Source of the DNA: Acidobacteriota bacterium
Lineage (GTDB): Bacteria > Acidobacteriota > Terriglobia > Bryobacterales > Bryobacteraceae
DNA: 64,000 bases
Direction: 5' to 3'
Assembly (NCBI GenBank): GCA_016201205.1
Contig: JACQDF010000158.1
Coordinates: 1-64,000, forward strand
A model generated the notes under the pieces. That model ran no database searches. It was given only the letters and a program-made list of their open reading frames with translations, and had not been told where the DNA came from. Made by a program: the position numbers and the translations under genes. Each line of letters starts with the position of its first letter. Within the stretch, counting starts at the first letter, position 1. This document shows, one piece after another, positions 36,049-44,696 of this stretch.

Positions 36049-36290
36049 TCAGCCACGCCGATCGTGTAGCCCCAGATCGCCGCTGGCGGCAACGTCGCCC
36101 TTCACTGGTTTCCAGGAGATCTGGAAATCGGGAGCGGCGAACATCTTCGCGTAATGCGCGCGAAGCTGCTGCTTGCCGCTGATGAACGGCTGGCCGGCGG
36201 GGAATGCTGTGGCGTCGTCGGCAAAGAAGGACATCCATCCCTCGCGGCCGCGGCGCCGCCGAGCAGGATGGACAAAGAGCGCCGGGTCAT
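36049..36290 (-). pseudogene. SnoaL/DUF4440-like secreted protein, degraded
   Basis: An ATG at 36290 opens a signal peptide (TRRSLSILLGGAAAA) in one frame, but the SnoaL-like body (GWMSFFADDATAFPAG, FAAPDFQISW, DVAASGDLG) continues in another, with the normal intervening segment of about 40 residues missing. Near 36063 one extra base shifts GDLG-YTIGVAEF out of frame. The 3' end is replaced by repeat copy B. SnoaL/NTF2-like proteins are small cone-shaped domains of varied function. The gene follows the NmrA pseudogene after eight bases, as a former operon. Confidence 0.65.
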
Positions 36291-36298
36291 ACAACTGC

Positions 36299-37173
36299 TT
36301 ATGCGCCGGCGCTGCCCTTGTGGATCGGGATGCGGAAGACATTCGCGGCCAGCCACTGATCGAACGTTTGGAGCCGAGGATTCAAAGCGCGTGCGATCGC
36401 GACGTCGCGTGCGCCGCAGTAGACCTCCTGAAAGTCGCGCTTGAATTGAAACATATTGCCCAGATCCTGGGCGCCCGGGAAGCCTAAGCCGCGGTACACC
36501 TCGGGCGGCACATCGTGATATCGAACCTGCTGACCGAGAGCCTTGCTGAAACCGGCCGCCATTTGCTCCCCAGTCAAGTGCTCGCCGGCAATACCGGCTG
36601 TTTTTCCGATCCACTCGCCGCCCTGTTGGAAAATGCCGTAGGCGCAGCGGCCGATGTCTTCGGTCGCGATGCCCGGCAGCTTCTTATCGCCCATCGGAAA
36701 AGTGATCGCCAGTGTGCCATCCGGACCCTTCTGGGGACCCATTCCAAAGTGGATGAAGTTTTCCCAATAGAACGATGTCAGCAAAAAGGTCGTAGGCAGG
36801 CCGGCTTCGGTGAACAAGCGGTTGGAATCGCCTTTTGAGTCGAAATGCGGCACTTTGTACTTCCCCATCAGGGTTGGCATGCGAGGGTCGCTGAGCGGGA
36901 TCCAGCGGCGGGTGTCTTCGAACGTTGACCAGATGACGTGTTCGAGTCCCGCGTGCCTGGCTGCCCGAGTTTCAGGCTTTCCGGATCATCCACGTCCGCG
37001 GCCACCACCTCGGCGCCCAGCTTGGCCAGTTCCTGCGCCTTCAAGGAATGGACGTCCCTGGTCAGCGCCCGCGCCTGGAATCCGCCGTTGGGATCGTTCT
37101 GAATGGCGCGAACCAGTCCGCCGCCTTGTGCTCCGGTTGCGCCCACCACCGCAATGATCCTCTTCGCCGCCAT
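36299..37173 (-). pseudogene. NmrA-like NAD(P)-binding protein, internal deletion
   Basis: The 5' part (37173 to about 36965) encodes RIIAVVGATGAQGGGLVRAI (Rossmann loop) and GAEVVAADVDDPESLK. The 3' part (about 36950-36299) encodes GLEHVIWSTFEDTRRW, MPTLMGKYKVPHFDSKG and the rest of an NmrA family protein in another frame. About 40 residues that should link them, around the second half of the Rossmann domain, are absent. Intact members bind NAD(P) and act as redox sensors or reductases. With the neighbouring SnoaL remnant it forms a decayed cassette between repeat copies B and C. Confidence 0.75.
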
Positions 37174-37182
37174 CCTGACACC

Positions 37183-37263
37183 TCCGCTTGCTCACGCGCG
37201 CGGCTCAGAAAGCGCTTCCGAGCCGCGACCGTTAGGGAGCGGTTGGCACACTAATTTCGTCAC
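37183..37263 (+). repeat. palindromic dispersed repeat, copy C (longest)
   Basis: Starts CGCTTGCTCACGCGCGCGGC near its left end. The hairpin arm GCGGCTC pairs with GAGCCGC after a loop of about a dozen bases. It then reads GACCGTTAGGGAGCGGTTGG and ends at ATTTCGTCAC. The left half matches copy B; the right half matches copy A in reverse orientation. Confidence 0.75.
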
Positions 37264-37300
37264 ACGTCCAAACTGCAGTTCAGTATACAGGATTGTGCGC

Positions 37301-38098
37301 TCAGTACAGCGGGCGATCGGCGACACCCGTCTTGCCGAGCGGCTCGAGGATCTGGCGGGCGCCTTCAGCGAGGAGACGCACGTCGGCTGGAGCCTGAAAA
37401 AACTGGAAGCCCTGCTCGATGGCCTTTCCCATCGCGGCCGCTGTCGCCGCAGGACGACCGGCGAATTTGCCGCTCGCTTTGGCGGCGGCGACCACTTTCG
37501 CCAGCGCTTCCTGAAGGCGGGGATCATCCTGCTTTCCACGCAGACCCATCGAGAAGGAAAGGTCGCTGGTGCCGATGAACAGCACATCGATCCCCGGCGT
37601 GGCGGCGATTTCGCCGATGCGCTCGACCGCGTGCGCTTCTTCGATCATGGCGATGGTCATGACGTTGCGGTCGGCGAAATCGGTGTACCCTTCTTCCGGC
37701 TGCCAGCGGAAGGAAGCCAGGCCCGCGCCGTGGCCGCGGCGGCCGTGAGGCGGGTATTGAGCGGCGGCGGCGGCGATGCGCGCCAGCTCCGGCGTGCTGG
37801 TGAATGGGAAGATGACGCCGAGCACCCCCATGTCCAGGACACGTTTGGCCGTCCATGTTTCGACCACCGGAACACGGGCGAACGGAATCGCCGGTAAGCC
37901 ACGCGTCGCCAGCACCATGCTTCGCAGTGTCTCGAGCGTGATCGGCGAGTGCTCCATCTCGATCCACAGGAAGTCGAAGCCCATTTGCGCGGCCTGCGCG
38001 GCGATCTCGACGCTGGCGGCGGTGATGGTGATGCCTACAACCGGCTTCCCTTCCCGGAGCGCAACGCGGACGGGGTTCTGCCAGGATTTCGGAATCAT
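37301..38098 (-). CDS. HpcH/HpaI-family aldolase
   Basis: A protein of 265 residues of the class II HpcH/HpaI aldolase/citrate lyase family. Visible elements are GFDFLWIEMEHSPI (about 40-53, metal-site Glu region), the catalytic Arg in PFARVPV (about 72-78), MIEEAHAVERIGEIAATPGI (about 151-170, metal Glu) and DVLFIGTSDLSFSMG with the metal Asp. Members cleave or form C-C bonds of pyruvate-derived hydroxy-acids. The start follows the glycosidase gene stop by five bases only if the two are separate transcripts in tandem; the glycosidase lies downstream of it at lower coordinates' other side, so co-transcription with the gene at 38104-40416 (upstream) is likely. Confidence 0.85.
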   Translation of the reverse strand: MIPKSWQNPVRVALREGKPVVGITITAASVEIAAQAAQMGFDFLWIEMEHSPITLETLRSMVLATRGLPAIPFARVPVVETWTAKRVLDMGVLGVIFPFTSTPELARIAAAAAQYPPHGRRGHGAGLASFRWQPEEGYTDFADRNVMTIAMIEEAHAVERIGEIAATPGIDVLFIGTSDLSFSMGLRGKQDDPRLQEALAKVVAAAKASGKFAGRPAATAAAMGKAIEQGFQFFQAPADVRLLAEGARQILEPLGKTGVADRPLY

Positions 38099-38103
38099 TT
38101 GTC

Positions 38104-40416
38104 TTATTGTCGAATAAGCCAGACTTCGCTGATTTGCACGCCCCGGCCGTTGCCGCCGAGGCCGGCCCTGCGCTCCCAGCGCAACGTCAACTTGCCATCG
38201 GCAGTGGCAGCCGGGGGGATGTCGAACTCCACCGGCTTCACCGGGCGATCCTTGGGGCGGAACGGATGCACTTCATATTGTCCATCGGCAGTCAGTCGAA
38301 TCTCATGCGGCAGAGTCTCACCTGCATAGACGATGCGGACCCGGTAGCGCGACTTGGGATCGAGGTTGTCATATTGCATGGTGATGGCGGCGTCGTTCAA
38401 AGCCTCGGCGTGCGTGAGCCAGGAGACGCGCCACGGTGCGATGCGCGCATCGGGATTGATGGCAAATCCCATCAGCGGCGATTCCAGATGGGCAGGGTCC
38501 TTCTCATACGGCAGGCCACGCACCAGGTGAGGCTGGGCGGAAGGATTGCCGAGGTCGTCGTAGAAGCCTCCGGGGCCAGGGTTCGTCCAATCCAGAATCT
38601 CGCGAATGGCGCGGCCTTTGTCCGCATCCGAAGACAATGTGCGGATTTCGGCGAAGCGGCTCTTGAGCCACGCGCGGCTGTTGAGCGGCATGTCGATGGC
38701 ATCGAGGTTGGCGCCCCGCCCGACGGCAATCGCTCTGTACCTGGCGACGCTCAACTGCATGCGGATGCTTTGGAAGAGCGCTTCGGCCAATTCGAATACG
38801 CGAGCGCGGAGCGCCTGCGCCGGCTTGTTCCGGGCAGCGGCATCGAGCACGCGTTCGGCTTCCTCAAGATTGCCCTGCCGCAGCGCTTCCATGGCGCGAT
38901 TCTCCGCGGCCGTTTCCTCGAGCAGGCGGCTGCGTGTGCAGGCATCGTAATAGGCGCGGTAGAGCGCCTGCTGGAAGCGCCAGTTCAGCAGATCGCGCGG
39001 CGTGGCCGCCCGCTCCATGGCCTGGAATTGCGCCAGCGTCGTATCCACGCCTGAGTTCGAGGCCAGCGGCCCGCGCCAGTTTCGTTCCAATGCAAGCAGA
39101 CCTTGCGCGAAAGCTTCCTCGAAGTGCGCGCCGATGAAGGTGCGCGCATATTGGCGCAACACCTGCATGACATCCGCACCGGGATTCCAGCCAAGCGCGC
39201 TCCAGACGATTTTGTTCACATCGTCGTTGCAGCCTTCCGAATAGGTGAGGAAACCGTTCGTGTAAGGCTGCAACAGGCGGAAGATGGCGGCCTGATCCAG
39301 CGGGCGCGGGTTGATCGGCTCGCGCCCGAGCGTCAGCGCGTAAGCGACGTCCCAATCCGGCACAGGGTATTGCGAACGCAGGCTGTGCGTGATGTCGGGG
39401 TAGTGGCGAATGGGATAGTTGCCCGGAATCGTAGCGCGCAGTTTCGGCAGGCTGACCCGGTTCTGCGGGCCGAAGACAATGCCCGCCAGCCACGCCGGCT
39501 CCTTGCGGACGATGCCGTAAAACTCGTCGAGCCACTCCTGGCTGAAGCCCTGAGGCGCGACCCACATCCGGGCCCTGGGGTGATACTTGCGTAAGTTAGC
39601 AGTCTGCTTTTCGAGCAGAGCCATCAGAGGACGCGGATGTGTGTGACCTGGATCCCCACCGGGGACGAACACGTGATCGATGCGCGGCAGCCTGCGGAAG
39701 ACCTCGCCCCACTCATTCAGTGCGAATTCGACGGTCTTCGGATCCGAGTAGTCGCGATCCATCGCCGGATACCAGACCCACACATCGAGCCCGTAATCAT
39801 CGATGATCCGCGACATGCCGATCATGGTTTCCATCTTCGGCAGCGGGAAGTGAGGGCTCTCGTCGTCGTCATCGGAGCGCGGCGGAATCAGCTCGATGGC
39901 ATTCGTGCCCCACATGGCGAGGTCGCGGATGTACTGCTCCCACATGGCGAGCGTCCAGCCGTCATACGAGTTTGTCTTGGGGCGATAGCCGAGCTGGTGG
40001 CCGCGGAGAGGGTACTTCGGCGCCGTGTCCACTGCGATGTCCGCCGGCAGCGAAATGATCTGCTTGCCGAGGTGCAGCAGCCGCAGCAGGTGGCCCGCTC
40101 CAAAAAGAACGCCGCGCGGGTCGTTGCCTTCGATCAGGACTTCGCTTTCCCGAGCAAGCAGCCGGTAGCCTTCGGCGGGGCGGCCCGCCGCTCTCCTGGT
40201 GAGCCGGATCGCCGGCTGTCCGCGTGAGGGAGCGCCGGCGACGGGGAGCCGGATCTGCGTCCGCTTCTCGATTTCTTCGACCAGCGCTTGCACCGCTTTC
40301 TGCTCGGACTTGGCGGGATTGGCGGGAGCGATGACCACTGCGTTGCGCAGGTCCAGATCGGCGGACCAGGCGAGCCCGGCCAGCAGCGCCCAAGCGGCCG
40401 CCTTGTTCATGAGCAT
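38104..40416 (-). CDS. secreted glucuronidase-like glycoside hydrolase
   Basis: A protein of 770 residues. A signal peptide (about 1-20) is followed by a GH20b/alpha-glucuronidase-type N-terminal domain (about 30-130; SEQKAVQALVEEIEKRTQIR). A TIM-barrel-like region (about 135-480) has PLRGHQLGYRPKTNSYDGW, DYGLDVWVWYPAMDRDY and TYSEGCNDDVNKIVW. A helical part (about 480-620) and a C-terminal beta domain follow. The order resembles GH67/GH115 alpha-glucuronidases, but I cannot name catalytic residues with certainty. It would act in the periplasm or outside on a glycan. The TonB receptor gene lies divergently next to it and the aldolase gene follows five bases downstream. Confidence 0.7.
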   Translation of the reverse strand: MLMNKAAAWALLAGLAWSADLDLRNAVVIAPANPAKSEQKAVQALVEEIEKRTQIRLPVAGAPSRGQPAIRLTRRAAGRPAEGYRLLARESEVLIEGNDPRGVLFGAGHLLRLLHLGKQIISLPADIAVDTAPKYPLRGHQLGYRPKTNSYDGWTLAMWEQYIRDLAMWGTNAIELIPPRSDDDDESPHFPLPKMETMIGMSRIIDDYGLDVWVWYPAMDRDYSDPKTVEFALNEWGEVFRRLPRIDHVFVPGGDPGHTHPRPLMALLEKQTANLRKYHPRARMWVAPQGFSQEWLDEFYGIVRKEPAWLAGIVFGPQNRVSLPKLRATIPGNYPIRHYPDITHSLRSQYPVPDWDVAYALTLGREPINPRPLDQAAIFRLLQPYTNGFLTYSEGCNDDVNKIVWSALGWNPGADVMQVLRQYARTFIGAHFEEAFAQGLLALERNWRGPLASNSGVDTTLAQFQAMERAATPRDLLNWRFQQALYRAYYDACTRSRLLEETAAENRAMEALRQGNLEEAERVLDAAARNKPAQALRARVFELAEALFQSIRMQLSVARYRAIAVGRGANLDAIDMPLNSRAWLKSRFAEIRTLSSDADKGRAIREILDWTNPGPGGFYDDLGNPSAQPHLVRGLPYEKDPAHLESPLMGFAINPDARIAPWRVSWLTHAEALNDAAITMQYDNLDPKSRYRVRIVYAGETLPHEIRLTADGQYEVHPFRPKDRPVKPVEFDIPPAATADGKLTLRWERRAGLGGNGRGVQISEVWLIRQ

Positions 40417-40431
40417 CGAATCTTATATACT
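40403..40431 (+). promoter_or_regulatory. promoter-like sequence for the Oar receptor gene
   Basis: TTGTTC at 40403-40408 and TATACT at 40426-40431 with 17 bases between. The -35 part overlaps the first codons of the divergent glycosidase gene. The receptor ATG is 47 bases beyond the -10 box. Confidence 0.35.
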
Positions 40432-40478
40432 GCACGGAAGAATCAAAGCGCAAACGCGCATTCCGGGGGTTTCAAGTC

Positions 40479-43400
40479 ATGAAGGCACTCATTGCACTTT
40501 GCATCCTGTTCTCCGCGGCGGCTCCGTTGGCTGCTCAAAACGTCACTGGCAGCATCTCAGGCGTCGTCACCGATGGGACGGGAGCGGTGGTCCCCAACGC
40601 GATTGTCACCGCTGTCAACACCGGCACACACGCCACCTTCACTGCCGCCAGCGGCGGCGAAGGCGTCTACAACATCCGCGCCATTCCCATCGGCGTGTAC
40701 GATCTGACGGCGGAAGCCAGCGGCTTCAAGAAATATGAAGCGAAAGGCATCCGGCTTCAGGTGAACGAAATCGCCCGTGTGGATATTCCACTCGCTGTGG
40801 GAGCGACCATCGAGTCAGTCACCGTCAATGCCCAGGCGGTGACGGTCGATACGTCGACGGCGACGCTGAAGAACGTCGTCGACCAGAAGCGCATCGCCGA
40901 GCTGCCGCTGAACGGCCGCAACCCGACACAGCTCATGCGGCTGGTGGCGGGCGTCGTGATCGACACACGAGCCGACCTGACCAGCGGCACCACCTATCCC
41001 GGCGTGCAGCCCGTCTCGGTGAACGGCGGCCGCGGCAACACCACCAACTATATTCTGGACGGCGCGCAGAACAATGACCATTACAGCAATGCGGCGAACC
41101 CGCTGCCGAATCCCGACGCGTTGCAGGAATTCAGCGTGCAAGTGAACAACTTCAGCGCGGAGTTCGGCCGCAACGCCGGCGGGATCGTGAACGCGGTCAC
41201 CCGCTCCGGCACAAACGATTTCCATGGAAGCCTCTTCGAATACGTGCGCAACAAGTCGCTCAATGCGGCGAATTTCTTCGCTCCCGCCGTGGGCGCGACG
41301 AAAATGGATGACGGGCTGAAGCGCAACCAGTTCGGCGGCGTCTGGGGCGGCCCGGCGCTGATCCCGAAACTCTATAACGGCAAGGACAAGAGCTTTTTCT
41401 TCTTCAGCTACCAGGGCACGCTGCTAAGGCAGAATCCCGCGGAAGGGCGGCGCGTGGTGGCGACAGAGGCGCAGCGGCGCGGCGATTTCTCCGCCCTGGG
41501 ACGGCCCCTGCGCGATCCGTTCGGCGGCGGAAACTATCCCAACAACCAGATTCCCGCGTCACAGCTCAGCGCCATCAGCCGCGGTATTCTCGATTTCATT
41601 CCAACTCCGCCTTCCGGTAACACGATCTTTATCTCGGCGCCGGCCAGCTATGACGATCATCAGGTGCTGGCGCGTGGCGACCAGCAGATCACCGCCAAGA
41701 ACCGCCTGAGCGGCCGCTACTGGCGCTCCTGGGCGCTGACTCCGGCCTACCTGAATGCGAAAAATTACCTCGAGCAGACCACCGGACGCACATGGCTCAA
41801 CAACAGCATCGCCCTGACAGACACGCATGTCTTCGGCGCAACACTGACAAACCAGGTCCTGTTCAGCTTCAACCGCACCGACGGCAAGAACAAGCCGGTC
41901 TATCCGCCCAAGAGCCTGGTGCAGCTCGGCTCGAAGTATTACAACGACGACCAGACCCAGTACCACGTCACCGTTGCCGGCTATTGGGGCACGTTGAACA
42001 CCGGCGACACCAACCGGTTCCTGCGCGATGAATATCAGGCGTCGGACACCGTGCGGTGGACCAAAGGACGGCACAACATCACCTTCGGCGGCGAGTACGG
42101 CTACGGCATCGGCGACATCGTGAACAACTTCCGCGCCAACGGGCAATGGGCCTTCAACAGCTCGGCGCCGTTCACTACGGATGCGCTGGCCGACTTCATG
42201 GTCGGCAAGTTCTTCACCCTGACGCAGGGGATCGGCGAATACAAGAAAACGCGCTTCAGCATCGTGAATCTGTTCGTCAACGACTCGATGAAACTGGCGC
42301 GCAGGCTGACGGTGGATCTGGGCGTTCGCTGGGAGCCTTTCTTTCCGTACACGGATGTGGATGGCAAGCTGGGTTCGTGGTACCCGGGCGTGCAATCGCA
42401 GCGCTACAGCAACGCCCCCAAAGGGGTCGTGTATCCAGGCGATCCGAATGTTCCGCAGGGCGGTTTTCCGACCGTGCGGGGCAACCTGGGCCCGCGCATC
42501 GGTTTCGCATGGGACGTGTTCGGCGACGGCAAGACATCCGTGCGTGGCGGTTATGGCATTTTCTTTGACCGCTCGAACACCATCTCGACCAACAGCCAGG
42601 CCAACCAGGCGCCGTTCGGCACCGTGCTGACCACCAACGGCAACGCGCAGAACAGCTTTGCCGACCCATACGCCGGCACAGTCAATCCCTTCCCCGGGAG
42701 CACAACGCCGCCGCGCGATGTGCTGTTCCCGCAGTACAGCACGCAATTCCTGTACGCCGGCGACATGAGGAATGCATATTTGCAGGCGTGGAATCTGACG
42801 GTGGAGCGCGAACTGCCGGCGGGTTTCGTGCTGCGCACTTCCTACGCCGCATCCAAGGGGACGCGACTGGTCGCGTTACGCGAACTGAACGCCGCCGTGT
42901 ATGCGCCCGGCGTGACCACGGCAACCACGAATCAGCGCCGGCCCTACGCTCCGGGGCTGGGCGCCTCCACCATCGTCGAGCCGGTGAGCAACTCCACCTT
43001 CCATGCGTTCCAGATTACGGCGGAGCGGCGCTTCAGCAAAGGCGTCACCCTGCTGGCCAACTATCAGTTCGCCAAATCGATCGACGACACATCCGCGAAC
43101 AAAGCAACGGGGAATGTGCGCACCAATCCATACAACCAGGCCTTCGACAAAGGGCCGTCGGATTTTGACCGCCGGAGCGTGTTCAATCTGTCGAGCGTCT
43201 GGGAATTGCCGTTCCGATCGACCGGCCGGGCCGCGAATCTGCTGCTCGGCGGCTGGAGTCTGAATGGCATTGTGGCGCTGGCCAGCGGCTATCCGTTCAC
43301 GGTAGGAAGCGGCGTCGACAACGCGCGCACGGGCACCGGAGGGCAGCGCGCCGACCTGATCGGGAATCCCTACTTCCCCGACGGCCGCAGCCGTGGAGAG

Positions 43401-43697
43401 CGGATCTTCGAGTGGCTGCGCAAACCGGCTTTTGCACCCAACCCGTTGGGCACTTTCGGCAATCTGGGACGCAACATGTTCCGCGGGCCGGGCATTGCGA
43501 TCGTCGATCTCGGGCTCGTCAAAGGCTTCCAGATTCGCGAGAGCATGGCGGCGCAGTTCCGCTTCGAGATGTTCAACGCCTTCAATCGCGTAAACCTGGT
43601 GGGGCCGAGCGCGGGGCAAAACAGCGTCCAGTTTATGCAGACGACGCAGGCGTACGACCCGCGGATTCTGCAACTCGCGCTGCGGTTCCAGTTCTGA
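40479..43697 (+). CDS. Oar-like TonB-dependent outer-membrane receptor
   Basis: A full-length receptor of 1072 residues. Signal peptide about 1-20 (CILFSAAAPLAAQ). About 22-105 is the carboxypeptidase-regulatory-like domain (GSISGVVTDGTGAVVPNAIV). The plug follows (about 115-250; NGRNPTQLMRLVAGVV, VNGGRGNTTNYILDGAQNND), then the beta barrel, ending in LQLALRFQF with a terminal aromatic residue for outer-membrane insertion. Such receptors are thought to import large or glycan-like nutrients with TonB energy. Adjacent glycosidase and aldolase genes suggest carbohydrate use. It is the intact relative of the truncated receptor at 24478-26771. Confidence 0.92.
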   Translation: MKALIALCILFSAAAPLAAQNVTGSISGVVTDGTGAVVPNAIVTAVNTGTHATFTAASGGEGVYNIRAIPIGVYDLTAEASGFKKYEAKGIRLQVNEIARVDIPLAVGATIESVTVNAQAVTVDTSTATLKNVVDQKRIAELPLNGRNPTQLMRLVAGVVIDTRADLTSGTTYPGVQPVSVNGGRGNTTNYILDGAQNNDHYSNAANPLPNPDALQEFSVQVNNFSAEFGRNAGGIVNAVTRSGTNDFHGSLFEYVRNKSLNAANFFAPAVGATKMDDGLKRNQFGGVWGGPALIPKLYNGKDKSFFFFSYQGTLLRQNPAEGRRVVATEAQRRGDFSALGRPLRDPFGGGNYPNNQIPASQLSAISRGILDFIPTPPSGNTIFISAPASYDDHQVLARGDQQITAKNRLSGRYWRSWALTPAYLNAKNYLEQTTGRTWLNNSIALTDTHVFGATLTNQVLFSFNRTDGKNKPVYPPKSLVQLGSKYYNDDQTQYHVTVAGYWGTLNTGDTNRFLRDEYQASDTVRWTKGRHNITFGGEYGYGIGDIVNNFRANGQWAFNSSAPFTTDALADFMVGKFFTLTQGIGEYKKTRFSIVNLFVNDSMKLARRLTVDLGVRWEPFFPYTDVDGKLGSWYPGVQSQRYSNAPKGVVYPGDPNVPQGGFPTVRGNLGPRIGFAWDVFGDGKTSVRGGYGIFFDRSNTISTNSQANQAPFGTVLTTNGNAQNSFADPYAGTVNPFPGSTTPPRDVLFPQYSTQFLYAGDMRNAYLQAWNLTVERELPAGFVLRTSYAASKGTRLVALRELNAAVYAPGVTTATTNQRRPYAPGLGASTIVEPVSNSTFHAFQITAERRFSKGVTLLANYQFAKSIDDTSANKATGNVRTNPYNQAFDKGPSDFDRRSVFNLSSVWELPFRSTGRAANLLLGGWSLNGIVALASGYPFTVGSGVDNARTGTGGQRADLIGNPYFPDGRSRGERIFEWLRKPAFAPNPLGTFGNLGRNMFRGPGIAIVDLGLVKGFQIRESMAAQFRFEMFNAFNRVNLVGPSAGQNSVQFMQTTQAYDPRILQLALRFQF

Positions 43698-44289
43698 ACA
43701 AGCGGTCGCGAATGCCGCGGAAGATCGCGAAAATCGCCTTCCAGATCAGCGGCAGAATACAGGCGATGAGGATCAGCAGCAGGAGCACAATCGCCAGCGC
43801 GATGTACGGATGCCGGGCAACCAGGATCACCAGTCCGGCGGCGAACACATCTTCAGCCAGGCTCAACCCCGCCTGCGTGAGCGGCTCGCCGGTGCCGTGA
43901 GCGAGCAGCCGGACGCCCATCTTGGTGGCGTGCGACGTGAGCGCCAGCGCTCCACCCAGCAATCCCGCCAGCGTCTGCTCGACGGGGCCGAGCGCGGAAG
44001 CGGCGGTTACCGCCATCGCGGCGGCGCCGAGGGGGCGGATGAAGGTGTGGATCGTATCCCAGAAGGCGCTCACGAAGGGGATCTTATCGGCGAAGAACTC
44101 GATCGAGTACAGCACCGCGGCGGCGATCAGCACCGCCGGATGCGCCAGCGGCGCCAGCTCTGGAGGAAGGCCTTGAAGCCAGTGGTAGCGGATGCCGAGC
44201 CCGACCACCAGCACGGCGGCATACAGATTGACTCCGGAAGCAAACGCGATGCCGAGCAGTCCGCTGAGGCTGGTGAGCGTGGGCGTCAT
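43633..44289 (-). CDS. DUF4126 membrane protein
   Basis: A protein of 218 residues with about five hydrophobic segments. SLSGLLGIAFASGVNLYAAV (about 6-25), PVEQTLAGLLGGALALTSHA and LTQAGLSLAEDVFAAGLV match the DUF4126 pattern of integral membrane proteins of unknown function. The ATG at 44289 has a strong purine-rich GGGGGAAAG upstream and is preferred to a longer frame. The last 65 bases overlap the convergent receptor gene. Confidence 0.8.
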   Translation of the reverse strand: MTPTLTSLSGLLGIAFASGVNLYAAVLVVGLGIRYHWLQGLPPELAPLAHPAVLIAAAVLYSIEFFADKIPFVSAFWDTIHTFIRPLGAAAMAVTAASALGPVEQTLAGLLGGALALTSHATKMGVRLLAHGTGEPLTQAGLSLAEDVFAAGLVILVARHPYIALAIVLLLLILIACILPLIWKAIFAIFRGIRDRLFRTGTAARVAESAGRTPASSA

Positions 44290-44363
44290 GCACTTTCCCC
44301 CGTCACATGGTAGTACGGAGGAGCCTGCCGCCGGGTTCCGAGAGCCGGACGGGGAGGCTGAGA

Positions 44364-44696
44364 TTATTCGGCCGTGGAAGAGATGCCCCCAGAGGCGCGT
44401 CCAGCTTTGTGCACTCGAGGCGCTACTGTGAGTCTGGCTAATTCCACGGCAAGCTCGCCGGCAATTACAGGGGCGCAACGAGACGCTTCCGTCTCCAGGC
44501 TGGAGTCCTCGAAATGGTCAAGGAAGACCCTCTTATCCAAGTCCAGCCTCAGCCCTTGCGCGCGTTCTTGACCTTGAATACTGAAGTAAACAATAGCAAA
44601 GGGGAGGTTGGGTTCCAGGAAAAGATTGGCCGAACTAAATGTTATGTCCACGTCAGGTCTGGTACTAACGAGGAGCGAAACTCGTTCTGTCTTCAT
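44364..44696 (-). CDS. hypothetical protein coupled to the putative ADP-ribosyltransferase
   Basis: A protein of 110 residues, partly beta-rich (RVSLLVSTRPDVDITFSSAN, FAIVYFSIQG) with a helical C-terminal half (APVIAGELAVELARL). There is no recognised family. Its ATG at 44696 lies 32 bases inside the end of the upstream gene in another frame, so translation is coupled. Toxin-immunity and toxin-antitoxin partners are often arranged this way, but nothing in this protein proves that role. Confidence 0.55.
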   Translation of the reverse strand: MKTERVSLLVSTRPDVDITFSSANLFLEPNLPFAIVYFSIQGQERAQGLRLDLDKRVFLDHFEDSSLETEASRCAPVIAGELAVELARLTVAPRVHKAGRASGGISSTAE

